Source: Nocardia asteroides (GTDB taxonomy: Bacteria; Actinomycetota; Actinomycetes; Mycobacteriales; Mycobacteriaceae). Taken from it: DNA of 64,000 nt. The notes under the pieces are model-generated. The model worked only from the letters and a program-made list of their open reading frames with translations. It had not been told where the DNA came from and ran no database searches. Positions 39,488 through 48,304 of this stretch are shown here, piece after piece. Where the stretch lies: NCBI RefSeq assembly GCF_900637185.1, contig NZ_LR134352.1, forward strand, positions 310,001-374,000. The letters are read 5' to 3'. A program made the position numbers and the translations under genes. Each line of letters opens with the position of its first letter. Positions within the stretch are counted from its first letter, which is position 1.

Positions 39488-40540
39488 ATGAGCAGGGAAC
39501 AGACAGTGTCGCAGCCGGACATCGAAGCTGTGGTCCCGGATGCGGCGCTGGTCGGCCAGCGCTTCGGATTCCGCGACCACTACGAGGTCGGCCGCGAGAA
39601 GATCAGGGAATTCGCCAGGGCGGTGCAGAACACGCACCCCGCCCACCACCAGGAAGTCGACGCGCGCAAGCTCGGTTACGACGGCATCATCGCGCCGCCG
39701 ACCTTCGCCTCGGTGATCGGCATGAGCGCCACCAGGGCGCTGCTCGACAGCGTGCTCACCGAGTACGACCTGTCCCAGGTGCTGCAGACCGACCAGGTCT
39801 TCGAGATCTACCGGCCGATGCTGGCGGGCGACCGGATCCGCACCGAGATCGAGATCGAGTCGATCCGCCAGTTCGGCGACAACGACTTCGTCAACGTCGG
39901 CTTCAAGCTGATCAACCAGAACGACGACATCGCCGTGCAGGGCACCACCACCATCGTGGCCCGCCGCGGCGTCGAGGTGGATCCGAACATCGTCGAGGCC
40001 GTCGAGAACATCAGCATGCACATGCGGCCGGAGTCCGTCGGCGACACCGACGACATCCTGATCCGGCACACCGGCCCGGGCGCCGCCACCCCGCCGCGCG
40101 AGCTCGCCGCGGTCAACACCGGGCCCGAGTTCGGCTCGGTCGCCAAGGGCGACGAACTGCCCGCGGCCACCGCCCGGGTGACCCGCGGCGACCTGGCCAA
40201 CTACGCCGGCGTCTCCGGCGACCCGAACCCGATCCACTTCAGCGACCGCGCCGCCGAGCTGGCCGGCCTGCCGACCGTCGTCGCGCACGGCCTGCTCACC
40301 ATGGGCCTGGCCGCCGAGTACCTGAGCGACTGGCTGGGCGACCCCACCGCGATCGAGAAGCTGGCCGTGCGGTTCTCCGGTTTCGTCCCGGTGCCGCCGA
40401 CCTCGGCCGGCGTCATCGAGTTCTCCGGCAAGGTCAAGTCCGTCGACCCCGAGCGGCGCGCGGCCACCATCCTGCTGAGCGGAATCTCCGAGGGCCGCAA
40501 GCTGTTCGGCCGCGCGGTCGCCGAGGTCCGGCTCACATAA
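39488..40540 (+). CDS. Fused (3R)-hydroxyacyl-ACP dehydratase HadA/HadB-like
   Basis: The 350-residue protein joins an N-terminal HadA/FAS1-type hot-dog domain ('VGREKIREFARAVQNTHPAHH', 'APPTFASVIGMSATR') to a C-terminal MaoC hydratase domain ('RVTRGDLANYAGVSGDPNPIHFSDRAAE', with the Asp/His catalytic pair in 'SGDPNPIH'). In mycobacteria HadA and HadB are separate subunits of the FAS-II dehydratase; here they are one chain. It likely dehydrates 3-hydroxyacyl thioesters in mycolate or fatty-acid elongation. It is a single gene converging on an EmbR-like regulator. Confidence 0.9.
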   Translation: MSREQTVSQPDIEAVVPDAALVGQRFGFRDHYEVGREKIREFARAVQNTHPAHHQEVDARKLGYDGIIAPPTFASVIGMSATRALLDSVLTEYDLSQVLQTDQVFEIYRPMLAGDRIRTEIEIESIRQFGDNDFVNVGFKLINQNDDIAVQGTTTIVARRGVEVDPNIVEAVENISMHMRPESVGDTDDILIRHTGPGAATPPRELAAVNTGPEFGSVAKGDELPAATARVTRGDLANYAGVSGDPNPIHFSDRAAELAGLPTVVAHGLLTMGLAAEYLSDWLGDPTAIEKLAVRFSGFVPVPPTSAGVIEFSGKVKSVDPERRAATILLSGISEGRKLFGRAVAEVRLT

Positions 40541-40638
40541 CCGCCTCCCCGCGAATTCTGGCCTGACTCAGGCGCGCCTCGCCTCGGGTCGGCGACCGGC
40601 GGTCCAAGGCCGCCGTGGTCAGCCCGTTCCCGGTGAGT

Positions 40639-40665
40639 TACCCATGTGCTGACGAGACATGGGTA
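40639..40665. terminator. Hairpin between convergent hadAB-like and embR-like genes
   Basis: TACCCATGT (40639-40647) and ACATGGGTA (40657-40665) form a perfect 9-bp stem with a 9-nt loop. It lies 13 nt beyond the stop of the embR-like gene on the minus strand and can serve either direction. Confidence 0.5.
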
Positions 40666-40677
40666 TCACCACGCGGC

Positions 40678-41796
40678 CTACCCCACTGCGATGAACGTCA
40701 ACACCGTGGCGCCGACCCGGATGATGTCGCCGTCGGCGAGCAGCGCGCCGCTGTCGATGGGCTGTTCGTTGATGTAGACGCCGTTGGCCGAATGCAGGTC
40801 CTTGATCAGCAGACCGGCGCGGCTCGGCATGATGTGCGCGTGGTAGCGGCTGGCCTTCGGGTCGTCGAGGACCAGCTCGTTGTCGGTCATCCGGCCGATC
40901 CGCAAGCCGCCGTGCGGAATCGGGATGGTGCGGCCGTCGGCGAAGCGCAGGTTGCCGTTGCGGATCGAGCGCGGCACCTCGGTGACCGTCTCGGTCATGG
41001 CCGCGGCCAGCTGCTCGGTGCGCTTGACCTCCGCCACGTTCAGCGGTTCCTGACGCAGCACCCGCTGTTCCAGTTCGATCAGCGCGACACCGGGGTCGAT
41101 GCCGAGCTCCTCGGCCAGCACCGCGCGCACCCGGCGGCACGCCTCCAGCGCGTCGGCCTGCCTGCCGGACAGGTACAGCGCGGTGATCAGCTGACCCCAC
41201 AGCGGTTCCCGCAGCGGATGCTCGTTGGTCATCGAGACCAGCTCGCCGATCACCGCCGACGCGCGCCCGCAGGCGATCTCGGCGTCGACCCGGGCGGAGA
41301 CGGCGAGCAGCCGCTCCTCGTCCATCGCGGTCGCGAAACCGTCGGCGAACTGCAGACCGGCCAGGTCGGACAGCGCGCGCCCGGACCATTCGCGCAGCGC
41401 GACGCCGAACAGGTTGGCCGCGCCGGGATGGTCGCCCACCTCGAGGCAGCGTGAACCGGCCTCGCGCGCGTTCTCGAACCGGCCGAGATCGCAGGCGGTG
41501 TCCGGGATCTCCAGCCGGTACCCCGCGCCCTCGGTGCGCAGCACCTGGGCCGAGTCGATGCCCGCGTTGCGCAGGGCCTTGCGGATATTCGAGACGAACA
41601 CCTGCAGGCTGGCGGCATAGGAGTCGGGCGGATCCTCGTTCCACACCATCTCGGCCAGCACGGCAGAGGACACCGCGCGCCGCCGGTTGACGGTGAGCGC
41701 GGCAAGCAGAGCGCGCGGCTTGGGCCCGCCGACCGCCACCGGCTCGCCGCCGACCAGCAGTCGAACGGGCCCGAGCACACGGACATCAAGACTCAT
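40678..41796 (-). CDS. EmbR-like transcriptional regulator (SARP DNA-binding, BTAD and FHA domains)
   Basis: The 372-residue protein has an OmpR/SARP winged helix (about 1-95: 'VLGPVRLLVGGEPVAVGGPKPRALLAAL', 'LRTEGAGYRLEIPD'), a helical bacterial activation domain (about 100-255) and a C-terminal FHA domain with 'GRMTDNELVLDDPKASRYHA' and 'KDLHSANGVYINEQ'. This is the EmbR layout; in M. tuberculosis EmbR binds phospho-PknH through FHA and controls arabinosyltransferases. The target here is unknown and no pknH lies in the window. Confidence 0.9.
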   Translation of the reverse strand: MSLDVRVLGPVRLLVGGEPVAVGGPKPRALLAALTVNRRRAVSSAVLAEMVWNEDPPDSYAASLQVFVSNIRKALRNAGIDSAQVLRTEGAGYRLEIPDTACDLGRFENAREAGSRCLEVGDHPGAANLFGVALREWSGRALSDLAGLQFADGFATAMDEERLLAVSARVDAEIACGRASAVIGELVSMTNEHPLREPLWGQLITALYLSGRQADALEACRRVRAVLAEELGIDPGVALIELEQRVLRQEPLNVAEVKRTEQLAAAMTETVTEVPRSIRNGNLRFADGRTIPIPHGGLRIGRMTDNELVLDDPKASRYHAHIMPSRAGLLIKDLHSANGVYINEQPIDSGALLADGDIIRVGATVLTFIAVG

Positions 41797-41833
41797 GAGC
41801 TCGGGCCCCGTTTGATTGTCGCGAAGGGACCGG

Positions 41834-42871
41834 TCAGGAACCCGAGACCGAGCGACCCGCGGACTTCAGGTCGTTGCACGCCTCGACGACACGCGCGGCC
41901 ATCGAGGTCTCGGCCTTCTTCAGGTAGCTGCGCGGGTCGTAGACCTTCTTGTTGCCGACCTCGCCGTCGATCTTCAGCACGCCGTCGTAGTTGGCGAACA
42001 TGTGGCCGGCGACCGGGCGGGTGAACGCGTACTGGGTGTCGGTGTCGACGTTCATCTTCACCACACCGAAGCGCAGGGAGTCTTCGATCTCGGACTTCAG
42101 CGAGCCCGAACCACCGTGGAACACGAAGTCGAACGGCTGCGAGCCCTCGGGCAGCGCCAGCTTGGCGGCCGCGACGCGCTGGCCCTCGGCCAGCACCTCG
42201 GGCTTGAGCACCACGTTGCCCGGCTTGTACACACCGTGCACGTTGCCGAAGGTGGCGGCCAGCAGGTACTTGCCGTTCTCGCCCGCGCCGAGCGCGTCGA
42301 TGGTCTTCTCGAAGTCCTCGGGCGAGGTGTAGAGCTTGTCGTTGATCTCGGCCTCGACGCCGTCCTCTTCACCGCCGACGACGCCGATCTCGACCTCGAG
42401 GATGATGTTGGCGGACTTCGAGAGCTTCAGCAGCTCCTTGGCGATCTCGAGGTTCTCGTCGATCGGGATGGCCGAGCCGTCCCACATGTGCGACTGGAAC
42501 AGCGGGTTCTGACCGTTGTTCACGCGCTCCTGGGAGATGGCGAGCAGCGGGCGGACGTAGGTGTCCAGCTTGTCCTTGGGGCAGTGATCGGTGTGCAGCG
42601 CGATCGTCACGTCGTAGCGGGCGGCGACCACGTGCGCGAACTCGGCCAGCGCCACCGCACCGGTGACCATGTCCTTCACGCCCAGGCCGGAGCCGAACTC
42701 GGCGCCACCGGTCGAGAACTGGATGATGCCGTCGCTGCCTGCGTCCGCGAAGCCCTTGATGGCGGCGTTGATCGTCTCCGACGAGGTGCAGTTGATAGCC
42801 GGGAATGCGAACGAGTGCGCCTTGGCCCGGCCGAGCATCTCGGCGTAGACCTCCGGAGTCGCGATAGGCAC
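41834..42871 (-). CDS. fba: Class II fructose-bisphosphate aldolase
   Basis: The 345-residue enzyme has the zinc motifs 'ALHTDHCPKDKLDTYVRP' and 'FGNVHGVYKPGNV', the class II signature 'VFHGGSGS' and the 'NVDTDTQYAFTRP' strand. It cleaves fructose 1,6-bisphosphate in glycolysis and gluconeogenesis. Length and position (Rv0363c homologue next to dedA, Rv0364) are as expected. A GGAGGTCACTGC-type site lies upstream of ATG 42871. Confidence 0.98.
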   Translation of the reverse strand: MPIATPEVYAEMLGRAKAHSFAFPAINCTSSETINAAIKGFADAGSDGIIQFSTGGAEFGSGLGVKDMVTGAVALAEFAHVVAARYDVTIALHTDHCPKDKLDTYVRPLLAISQERVNNGQNPLFQSHMWDGSAIPIDENLEIAKELLKLSKSANIILEVEIGVVGGEEDGVEAEINDKLYTSPEDFEKTIDALGAGENGKYLLAATFGNVHGVYKPGNVVLKPEVLAEGQRVAAAKLALPEGSQPFDFVFHGGSGSLKSEIEDSLRFGVVKMNVDTDTQYAFTRPVAGHMFANYDGVLKIDGEVGNKKVYDPRSYLKKAETSMAARVVEACNDLKSAGRSVSGS

Positions 42872-42973
42872 AGCAGTGACCTCCGTGTGTGGGGGAGCGA
42901 AAAACCAATTCTGTCAGGCGTCAGCCTACTGTGGGCCACTCATCACACAGATTCGCCCGGTACTGTGGGGCCC

Positions 42974-43705
42974 GTGACTTTGCTGGCGGTATCCGATGCG
43001 GTGACGAGCAACCTTGCGTTGACCCAGTTGCTGGACCCGATGTATCTGCTCCAGGAGACATGGCTGAAGAACGCCGTGCTACCGGCCATCCTGGCGATCG
43101 TCTTCATCGAGACCGGCCTGCTGTTCCCGTTGCTGCCCGGTGACTCGCTGCTGTTCACCGGCGGCATGCTGGCCGCGCAGCCGAACCCGCCGGTCTCCAT
43201 CTGGGTGCTCGTCCCGCTGGTGATCCTCGTCGCCTTCGCCGGTGACCAGTGCGCCTACTGGATCGGCCGCCGGATCGGCCCGGCGATCTTCCGCAAGGAG
43301 GACAGCCGCTTCTTCAAGAAGCAGTACGTCACCGAGACGCACGAATTCTTCGAGAAGCACGGTCCCAAGACCATCATCCTGGCCCGGTTCGTGCCGATCG
43401 TGCGCACGTTCATGCCGGTGCTGGCCGGTGTGTCGAAGATGAGCTACCGCAAGTACGTGGCCTTCGACATCGTCGGCGCCATCCTGTGGGGTGGCGGCGT
43501 GACCGTGCTCGGCTACTTCCTCGGCAACGTGCCCTTCATCCGCGACCACATCGAGGGCATCTTCCTGCTGATCGTGTTCGTCTCGATCCTGCCCGCGATC
43601 ATCACCGTCGGTAAGAAGATCCTGGACAAGCGCCGCGGCGACGCCGTGCCCGCTGACGACGCGCCGACCACCGAGCTGGCCGCTTCGGCGAACGAGATCC
43701 GCTGA
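42974..43705 (+). CDS. DedA family membrane protein (first copy)
   Basis: The 243-residue protein has DedA marks: 'FIETGLLFPLLPGDSLLFTGG' (the [F/Y]xxE..PGD motif), 'FAGDQCAYWIGRRIG' and 'ILARFVPIVRTFMPVLAG'. DedA proteins help recycle undecaprenyl phosphate or phospholipids. Start GTG 42974 follows a TGTGGGG site. It diverges from fba (the Rv0363c/Rv0364 pair). Confidence 0.93.
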   Translation: MTLLAVSDAVTSNLALTQLLDPMYLLQETWLKNAVLPAILAIVFIETGLLFPLLPGDSLLFTGGMLAAQPNPPVSIWVLVPLVILVAFAGDQCAYWIGRRIGPAIFRKEDSRFFKKQYVTETHEFFEKHGPKTIILARFVPIVRTFMPVLAGVSKMSYRKYVAFDIVGAILWGGGVTVLGYFLGNVPFIRDHIEGIFLLIVFVSILPAIITVGKKILDKRRGDAVPADDAPTTELAASANEIR

Positions 43706-43709
43706 GCAC

Positions 43710-44408
43710 GTGACCGCAGTACCGTCGACCCTGGCCGTGGGCAGCTTCGATCCACTGATCTCGGCAGGCCCCGCCGTGGTCTGGTCGGTGGTGCTCGTCT
43801 TCGTCTTCCTCGAGTGCGCGTTCATCATCGGGCTGTTCCTGCCCGGTGACTCCATGCTGATCACCGCCGGCATCGTGATGGCCTCGCACGCCAACGGCGA
43901 GGCCCAGATCTGGGCATTGTCGGTGGGCACGATGGTGGCCGCCATCGTGGGCAACCAGGTGGGGTACGTGATCGGCGCGCGCACCGGGCATCGCCTGGTC
44001 GCGCGCAAGAACGGCCGCTATTTCAACACCAGGAATCTGGCCAAGGTCACCGCGCTGCTGGAGAAACACGGGTTCCTCGCGGTGCTGGTGGCACGCTGGA
44101 TTCCCTGGGTGCGCACGCTGTGCCCGATGGTGGCGGGCGCAGCCGGGATGGACCACCGCCGCTACACCATCGCCAGCACCATCGGCGCGATCATCTGGGC
44201 GCCGGTGCTGCTGCTGATCGGCTATTACGCCGGCGAGTTCCTCGAGCAGGTGCCGTGGCTGATGCCCGCGGTGATCGTCGTGATGATCGTCTGCCTGGTG
44301 ATCGGCACCATCCTGGGGCTGCGGCACTACCGGCAGGAGATGGCCAAGCCGGCCGAGGACTTCGACGTGGAGCGGGCGCCGAGCGTCGCCGCCGACGCCG
44401 AACGCTGA
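43710..44408 (+). CDS. DedA family membrane protein (second copy)
   Basis: The 232-residue protein is a diverged paralogue of the gene ending 4 nt upstream: 'FLECAFIIGLFLPGDSMLITAG', 'VGNQVGYVIGARTGHRL' and 'VLVARWIPWVRTLCPMVAG'. The start is GTG 43710. The close spacing implies one transcript, so the two may act together or on different lipid substrates. Confidence 0.92.
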   Translation: MTAVPSTLAVGSFDPLISAGPAVVWSVVLVFVFLECAFIIGLFLPGDSMLITAGIVMASHANGEAQIWALSVGTMVAAIVGNQVGYVIGARTGHRLVARKNGRYFNTRNLAKVTALLEKHGFLAVLVARWIPWVRTLCPMVAGAAGMDHRRYTIASTIGAIIWAPVLLLIGYYAGEFLEQVPWLMPAVIVVMIVCLVIGTILGLRHYRQEMAKPAEDFDVERAPSVAADAER

Positions 44409-44409
44409 C

Positions 44410-45585
44410 TCACAGCCCCGCGGCGGTCACCTGGTAGGCGGCCTCCATCAGCATCCAGCCGGACAGCTGCACCGACAGGTCGCGTTCCGGCACCGCCGAG
44501 GCCGTCACCGAGCCGCCCGCGGTGAACTTGCCCGCGCCCGCGGTGCCGCCGGGTAGTCGGGCCGGCTTGCTCCAGTCGTGGCCGAACAGCGGTTCGCCCT
44601 CGACCTCGAGCCGGTTGGCCCAGGCCGCGGTGGCCGAAGCCTTCACGATGGCGGCCGCGACCCGCCGATCGGCCTCCTGCTGCTTGCCCTCGCCGGGCAG
44701 CATCAGCGCGACCACCGCCAGGTAGCGGGCGAGGATGCCGTTGAACAGGCCGCCGTCGCCACCGCCGCCCCCGGTGATGACCAGCCGGGTGGTCATGTTC
44801 TCCTCGACCGCGGCGAGCAGGCGGCTGACCCGCTCGACGTGGCGGTCGTCGTCGGTGTGCACGGCCAGTTCGGTCTCCAGCCCGAGCACAACGCCCTGGC
44901 AGTAGCTGAACATCGGGCGTTCGATCTCGCCGGAGGGCAGGTGGATGCCGTCGAGGATCAGGCCGGATTCGGGATCGCGCAGGGTGGCGTCGAGCCAGTC
45001 GGCCATCTGCTGTGCCCGTTCCACCCGGCCCAGCCGCAGCAGCGCGATGCCTGCCGGTCCGTTGGCCGGCGCGTTGAAGAAGTCCGAGCGGACCCGCCAC
45101 GGGATGCCGCCGCCGGTCTCCGGTTCCCAGGCGTTGTAGAGCTGCTGTTCGAGGGCGACCAGGCCGCGGCGGGCCTGGGTGAGCTCCTGGGTGCGTTCGG
45201 CGCGTTCGAGCGCGATCGCCAGCCAGGCCATGTCGTCGTAGTAGCGGTTGGTCCACCCGGTGATGTTGCGGACGCGGATGGCGCGGGCCAGCGCGCCGAT
45301 CCGACGGCGCCGGGCGGGCGTCGGCACGCGGTTGGCGGCGTCGACCGCGATGTCGAGCAGGTGCGCCTGCCACCAGTAGTGCCAGCCGACGAACGCGCGC
45401 TCGCGCCGGGTGGCGGGCCAGCCGACGACACCCAATTCCGTTCCGGGACAACCCCACAGCATGCGCAGGTGGCGCGAGACGATCGCGGACTCGGCCATGT
45501 CGGCACGCTCGGACCACAGCGCCGGCGTGGGCACGGATCCGGCGCGATCAGTGGGCTGTGGGCGCCGGCCGCTGCGCGAGGTCAT
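44410..45585 (-). CDS. Glycoside hydrolase family 76 protein
   Basis: The 391-residue (alpha/alpha)6-barrel protein has the GH76 catalytic Asp pair in 'TNRYYDDMAWLAIALERA' (Asp117 and Asp118) and 'GGGIPWRVRSDFFNAPANGPA'. GH76 enzymes are alpha-1,6-mannanases or transglycosidases. No signal peptide is present, so it may act in the cytosol. It matches Rv0365c. ATG 45585 is set by homology; the frame extends 29 codons upstream. It converges on dedA with 1 nt between stops. Confidence 0.9.
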   Translation of the reverse strand: MTSRSGRRPQPTDRAGSVPTPALWSERADMAESAIVSRHLRMLWGCPGTELGVVGWPATRRERAFVGWHYWWQAHLLDIAVDAANRVPTPARRRRIGALARAIRVRNITGWTNRYYDDMAWLAIALERAERTQELTQARRGLVALEQQLYNAWEPETGGGIPWRVRSDFFNAPANGPAGIALLRLGRVERAQQMADWLDATLRDPESGLILDGIHLPSGEIERPMFSYCQGVVLGLETELAVHTDDDRHVERVSRLLAAVEENMTTRLVITGGGGGDGGLFNGILARYLAVVALMLPGEGKQQEADRRVAAAIVKASATAAWANRLEVEGEPLFGHDWSKPARLPGGTAGAGKFTAGGSVTASAVPERDLSVQLSGWMLMEAAYQVTAAGL

Positions 45586-45698
45586 AGCACTATGGTGCCA
45601 GTTGCTGCCCGGTTTCCGCGCCCGTTCCGTTACCGATTCGAGGCTGATTCGATCACAACCGGGCCGGATCACACATCAACCGGCGAGGAAACGGACCG

Positions 45699-46382
45699 CT
45701 ACCAGGCCAGCGAGAGGTCGGCGTGCTGACGGATCCAGGCGTGCATGGCGATCCCGGCGGCGACGCCGGCGTTGATACTGCGCGTCGAACCGAACTGCGC
45801 GATCGAAACCGTCAGCGCCGCCGCGTCTTTCGCGTCGTCACTGACGCCGGGGCCTTCCTGGCCGAACAGCAGCAGGCACTCGCGGGGCAGCCGCGCGGTC
45901 TCCAGCGGGACCGCGCCGGGCACATTGTCGACCGCGACGACGGTCAGCCCCGCGGTTGCCGCGAACTCGCGCAGTTCGGCCAGATCGCTGTGGTGCACGA
46001 GGTGCTGATAGCGGTCGGTGACCATGGCGCCGCGCCGGTTCCAGCGCCGACGGCCGACGATGTGCACCGCGGCGGCCGCGAAGGCGTTGGCGGTGCGCAC
46101 CACGGTGCCGATATTGGCGTCGTGGCCGAAGTTCTCGATGGCGACGTGGAAGGGGAAACGGCGCGCGTCGATATCGGCGACGATCGCCTCGCGGGTCCAA
46201 TACCGGTAGGCGTCGACGACGTTGCGCCGGTCGCCCTCGGCCAGCAGCACCGGGTCGTAGCGTTCGTCGGCAGGCGCCGGGGTGCCGTATTCCTGTTCCC
46301 ACGGTCCGAGCCCGTGCGGATGCTCGCCCCATTCGGTCGGACCGGCGACCTCGATCTCGGGCGATGGCACAGACTCGTTCAC
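45699..46382 (-). CDS. TrmH/SpoU family RNA methyltransferase
   Basis: The 227-residue SPOUT enzyme has 'GHDANIGTVVRTANAFAAAAVH' (motif 1), 'ECLLLFGQEGPGVSDDAKDA' (motif 2) and 'SIAQFGSTRSINAGVAAGIA' (motif 3), the trefoil-knot SAM site. It should 2'-O-methylate a ribose in tRNA or rRNA. The N-terminal about 70 residues are a family-specific extension. It corresponds in place to Rv0380c. Confidence 0.93.
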   Translation of the reverse strand: MNESVPSPEIEVAGPTEWGEHPHGLGPWEQEYGTPAPADERYDPVLLAEGDRRNVVDAYRYWTREAIVADIDARRFPFHVAIENFGHDANIGTVVRTANAFAAAAVHIVGRRRWNRRGAMVTDRYQHLVHHSDLAELREFAATAGLTVVAVDNVPGAVPLETARLPRECLLLFGQEGPGVSDDAKDAAALTVSIAQFGSTRSINAGVAAGIAMHAWIRQHADLSLAW

Positions 46383-46407
46383 CCGGAGAATGCTAGGTGG
46401 GCGCCGG

Positions 46408-46719
46408 TCAGGCCGACGACTCGGCCGCCCCCACGATCAGGAACACCACCAGCCCGCCGAGCCCGACGAGCAGCGACAACGCCAGCATCGCGGTGCCGAT
46501 GATCCCCATGATGTAGCCGGCGTAGACCTGCGATCGGCCGCCGGTGCGCCCCTGCGAGGCGTCGATCTCGGCCAGCACCGTGCGGCCTTTCAGCCACGCG
46601 AACGGGGCGAGCACGCCACAGAACGCGAGCCCGAGGATGCCGAGGACCAGCACGGTGGTCGTCTGCGGATGATCCGGCGGCGGCCGGAAACCGGGGTAGC
46701 CGGGCGGCGGTGTACTCAT
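46408..46719 (-). CDS. DUF4190-type membrane protein
   Basis: The 103-residue protein has a Pro-rich opening 'MSTPPPGYPGFRPPPDHPQT' followed by two membrane helices around a short loop ('LGILGLAFCGVLAPFAWLKG' and 'YAGYIMGIIGTAMLALSLLVG'), the DUF4190 arrangement. Function is unknown. Confidence 0.85.
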   Translation of the reverse strand: MSTPPPGYPGFRPPPDHPQTTTVLVLGILGLAFCGVLAPFAWLKGRTVLAEIDASQGRTGGRSQVYAGYIMGIIGTAMLALSLLVGLGGLVVFLIVGAAESSA

Positions 46720-46803
46720 GCGCGAATCGTAATCCCGAGTGGCCGGGGCGGCGCGGTGGCGCGACCTATCCTGGAGGCGTAGGGCTCACGGGTGGTAGTC
46801 GGT

Positions 46804-47283
46804 ATGGAGCACACGCGCATTCTGCAAGCGCTGGCCTGCGTCGTCGCGATGTATCTGGTCGCCCTCGCGGTGTGGCTCGGCTGGCTGGCTCCGCACACGC
46901 CGCCGGGGACGATGCCGTATCAGGTGCTGATCATGGTGGGGCTGTTCGGTTCGGCCGCGGGTATCGCCATGGCCGTCGCGTCCATGCCGACCAGGGCCGA
47001 ACGGCGGCTGCGCAGGCACGGGCTGGAAGGCTGGGCCCGCATCGACGGCGTGCGCCCGCTGTCGAGGACCGATCACTCCAGCGAGCTCACCGAATTCGAT
47101 GTCGAGCTGACGGTGCCGGGGGCCGACACCTATCACGGGAAGATCGTGGTGGACGTGATGCCGGTCGACAAGCCGCGGATGATCATCGGGCAGGTCATCC
47201 CGATCCGCGTCGACCCGATGAACCGCGACCGCATCATGATCCTGCCGCAGGGTGCGCCTCCCCGCGATCCAGGCCGGACATAG
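46804..47283 (+). CDS. Membrane protein with DUF3592-like domain
   Basis: The 159-residue protein has two N-terminal membrane helices (about 8-28 and 40-62) and a small beta domain 'GWARIDGVRPLSRTDHSSEL' to 'GQVIPIRVDPMNRDRIMI', resembling DUF3592. ATG 46804 is chosen; GTG 46792 is in frame. It diverges from the DUF4190 gene and ends 6 nt from the convergent hydrolase gene. Function is unknown. Confidence 0.72.
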   Translation: MEHTRILQALACVVAMYLVALAVWLGWLAPHTPPGTMPYQVLIMVGLFGSAAGIAMAVASMPTRAERRLRRHGLEGWARIDGVRPLSRTDHSSELTEFDVELTVPGADTYHGKIVVDVMPVDKPRMIIGQVIPIRVDPMNRDRIMILPQGAPPRDPGRT

Positions 47284-47289
47284 GCGGGG

Positions 47290-48228
47290 TCAGCCCGGGG
47301 CCGCGTTGGATGAGGGTAGGCCGACTATCGGGCGGCCGCGGCGGAGGGTGCGTTGCCACCGGATCGGGTCGAAGACGGCGGGGTCGGTGGAGTCCACGAA
47401 GGCGCGCATGACTTTCACGAAGCGGTCGGGGTCGTGGTGATGGGGGAAATGCCCAGCACCGTCGAAGATTTCGAGCAGCGAGCCGGGAAAGGCGCGGTGC
47501 GCTCTGGCCGCGTGGGCCGAGGGGATGACGGTGTCGCGGGTGCCACCGATGATCAGGGTCGGCAGGTGAGCGGCCAGGTAGCCGCGGTCGAGCATGGTGA
47601 TGGACTGGCCGCGCCGGTCGGCGGCGGCACGGATCGTGCGCAGGAAGGCGTTGCGGGCGCCGTCGTCGGACAGGTGCCCGTAGAGGCGCAGCACGTAGTC
47701 CGCGTCCGGGCCGAGGCCGAGCCCGCCCAGCACATCGACCACCGGGATCGCGGCGCGCACCGCCGTGCGCACCGGCCAGCTGGTCAGCGCCAGCAGACCG
47801 GGGCCCGCGCCGGGCAGGGTGGCCAGGCGGAACGCCGGATGCACCCCGGCGCCCATCCCCGCCGGGCACACCAGCGCGAGCCGCTGCACCTTCTCCGGGA
47901 ACTGGTAGGCGAACTGCATCGCGATCCCGCCGCCCAGCGAATGCCCCACCACGGTGACCCGCTCGATCCCCAGCACGCTCAGCAGATCACGCATCCCGTT
48001 GGCGTACGCGGCGACCGCGTAGTCGGCGCGCGGCTTGGCCGAATCGCCGTGCCCGAGCAGATCCGGCGCGAGCACGGTGAAATGCTCGGCGAGCCCGTCG
48101 AACACCGCCGACCAGGTCCCCGAACTGTCGGAGATGCCGTGGATGAGCAGCAACGGCGGCCCCGACCCGGCCATCCGGAACGCACGACGATAGCCGTGCA
48201 CCTCGATGAACTGCACCTGCCCGGTCAT
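47290..48228 (-). CDS. Alpha/beta-fold hydrolase
   Basis: The 312-residue protein has 'LLLIHGISDSSGTWSAVFDG' (oxyanion HG), 'APDLLGHGDSAKPRADYAV', the nucleophile elbow 'VTVVGHSLGGGIAMQFA', 'GGTRDTVIP' and 'GAGHFPHHHDP' with the triad Asp and His. It is a typical serine esterase/C-C hydrolase type; the substrate is unknown. It converges on the DUF3592-like gene. Confidence 0.9.
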   Translation of the reverse strand: MTGQVQFIEVHGYRRAFRMAGSGPPLLLIHGISDSSGTWSAVFDGLAEHFTVLAPDLLGHGDSAKPRADYAVAAYANGMRDLLSVLGIERVTVVGHSLGGGIAMQFAYQFPEKVQRLALVCPAGMGAGVHPAFRLATLPGAGPGLLALTSWPVRTAVRAAIPVVDVLGGLGLGPDADYVLRLYGHLSDDGARNAFLRTIRAAADRRGQSITMLDRGYLAAHLPTLIIGGTRDTVIPSAHAARAHRAFPGSLLEIFDGAGHFPHHHDPDRFVKVMRAFVDSTDPAVFDPIRWQRTLRRGRPIVGLPSSNAAPG

Positions 48229-48304
48229 CCTCGAAGCGTGCGCGGCGGGTGTTGCGCCGGAACTACGTCCAGGTAAGCCCTATGTCACCGCGACGCGGCC
48301 GGCG

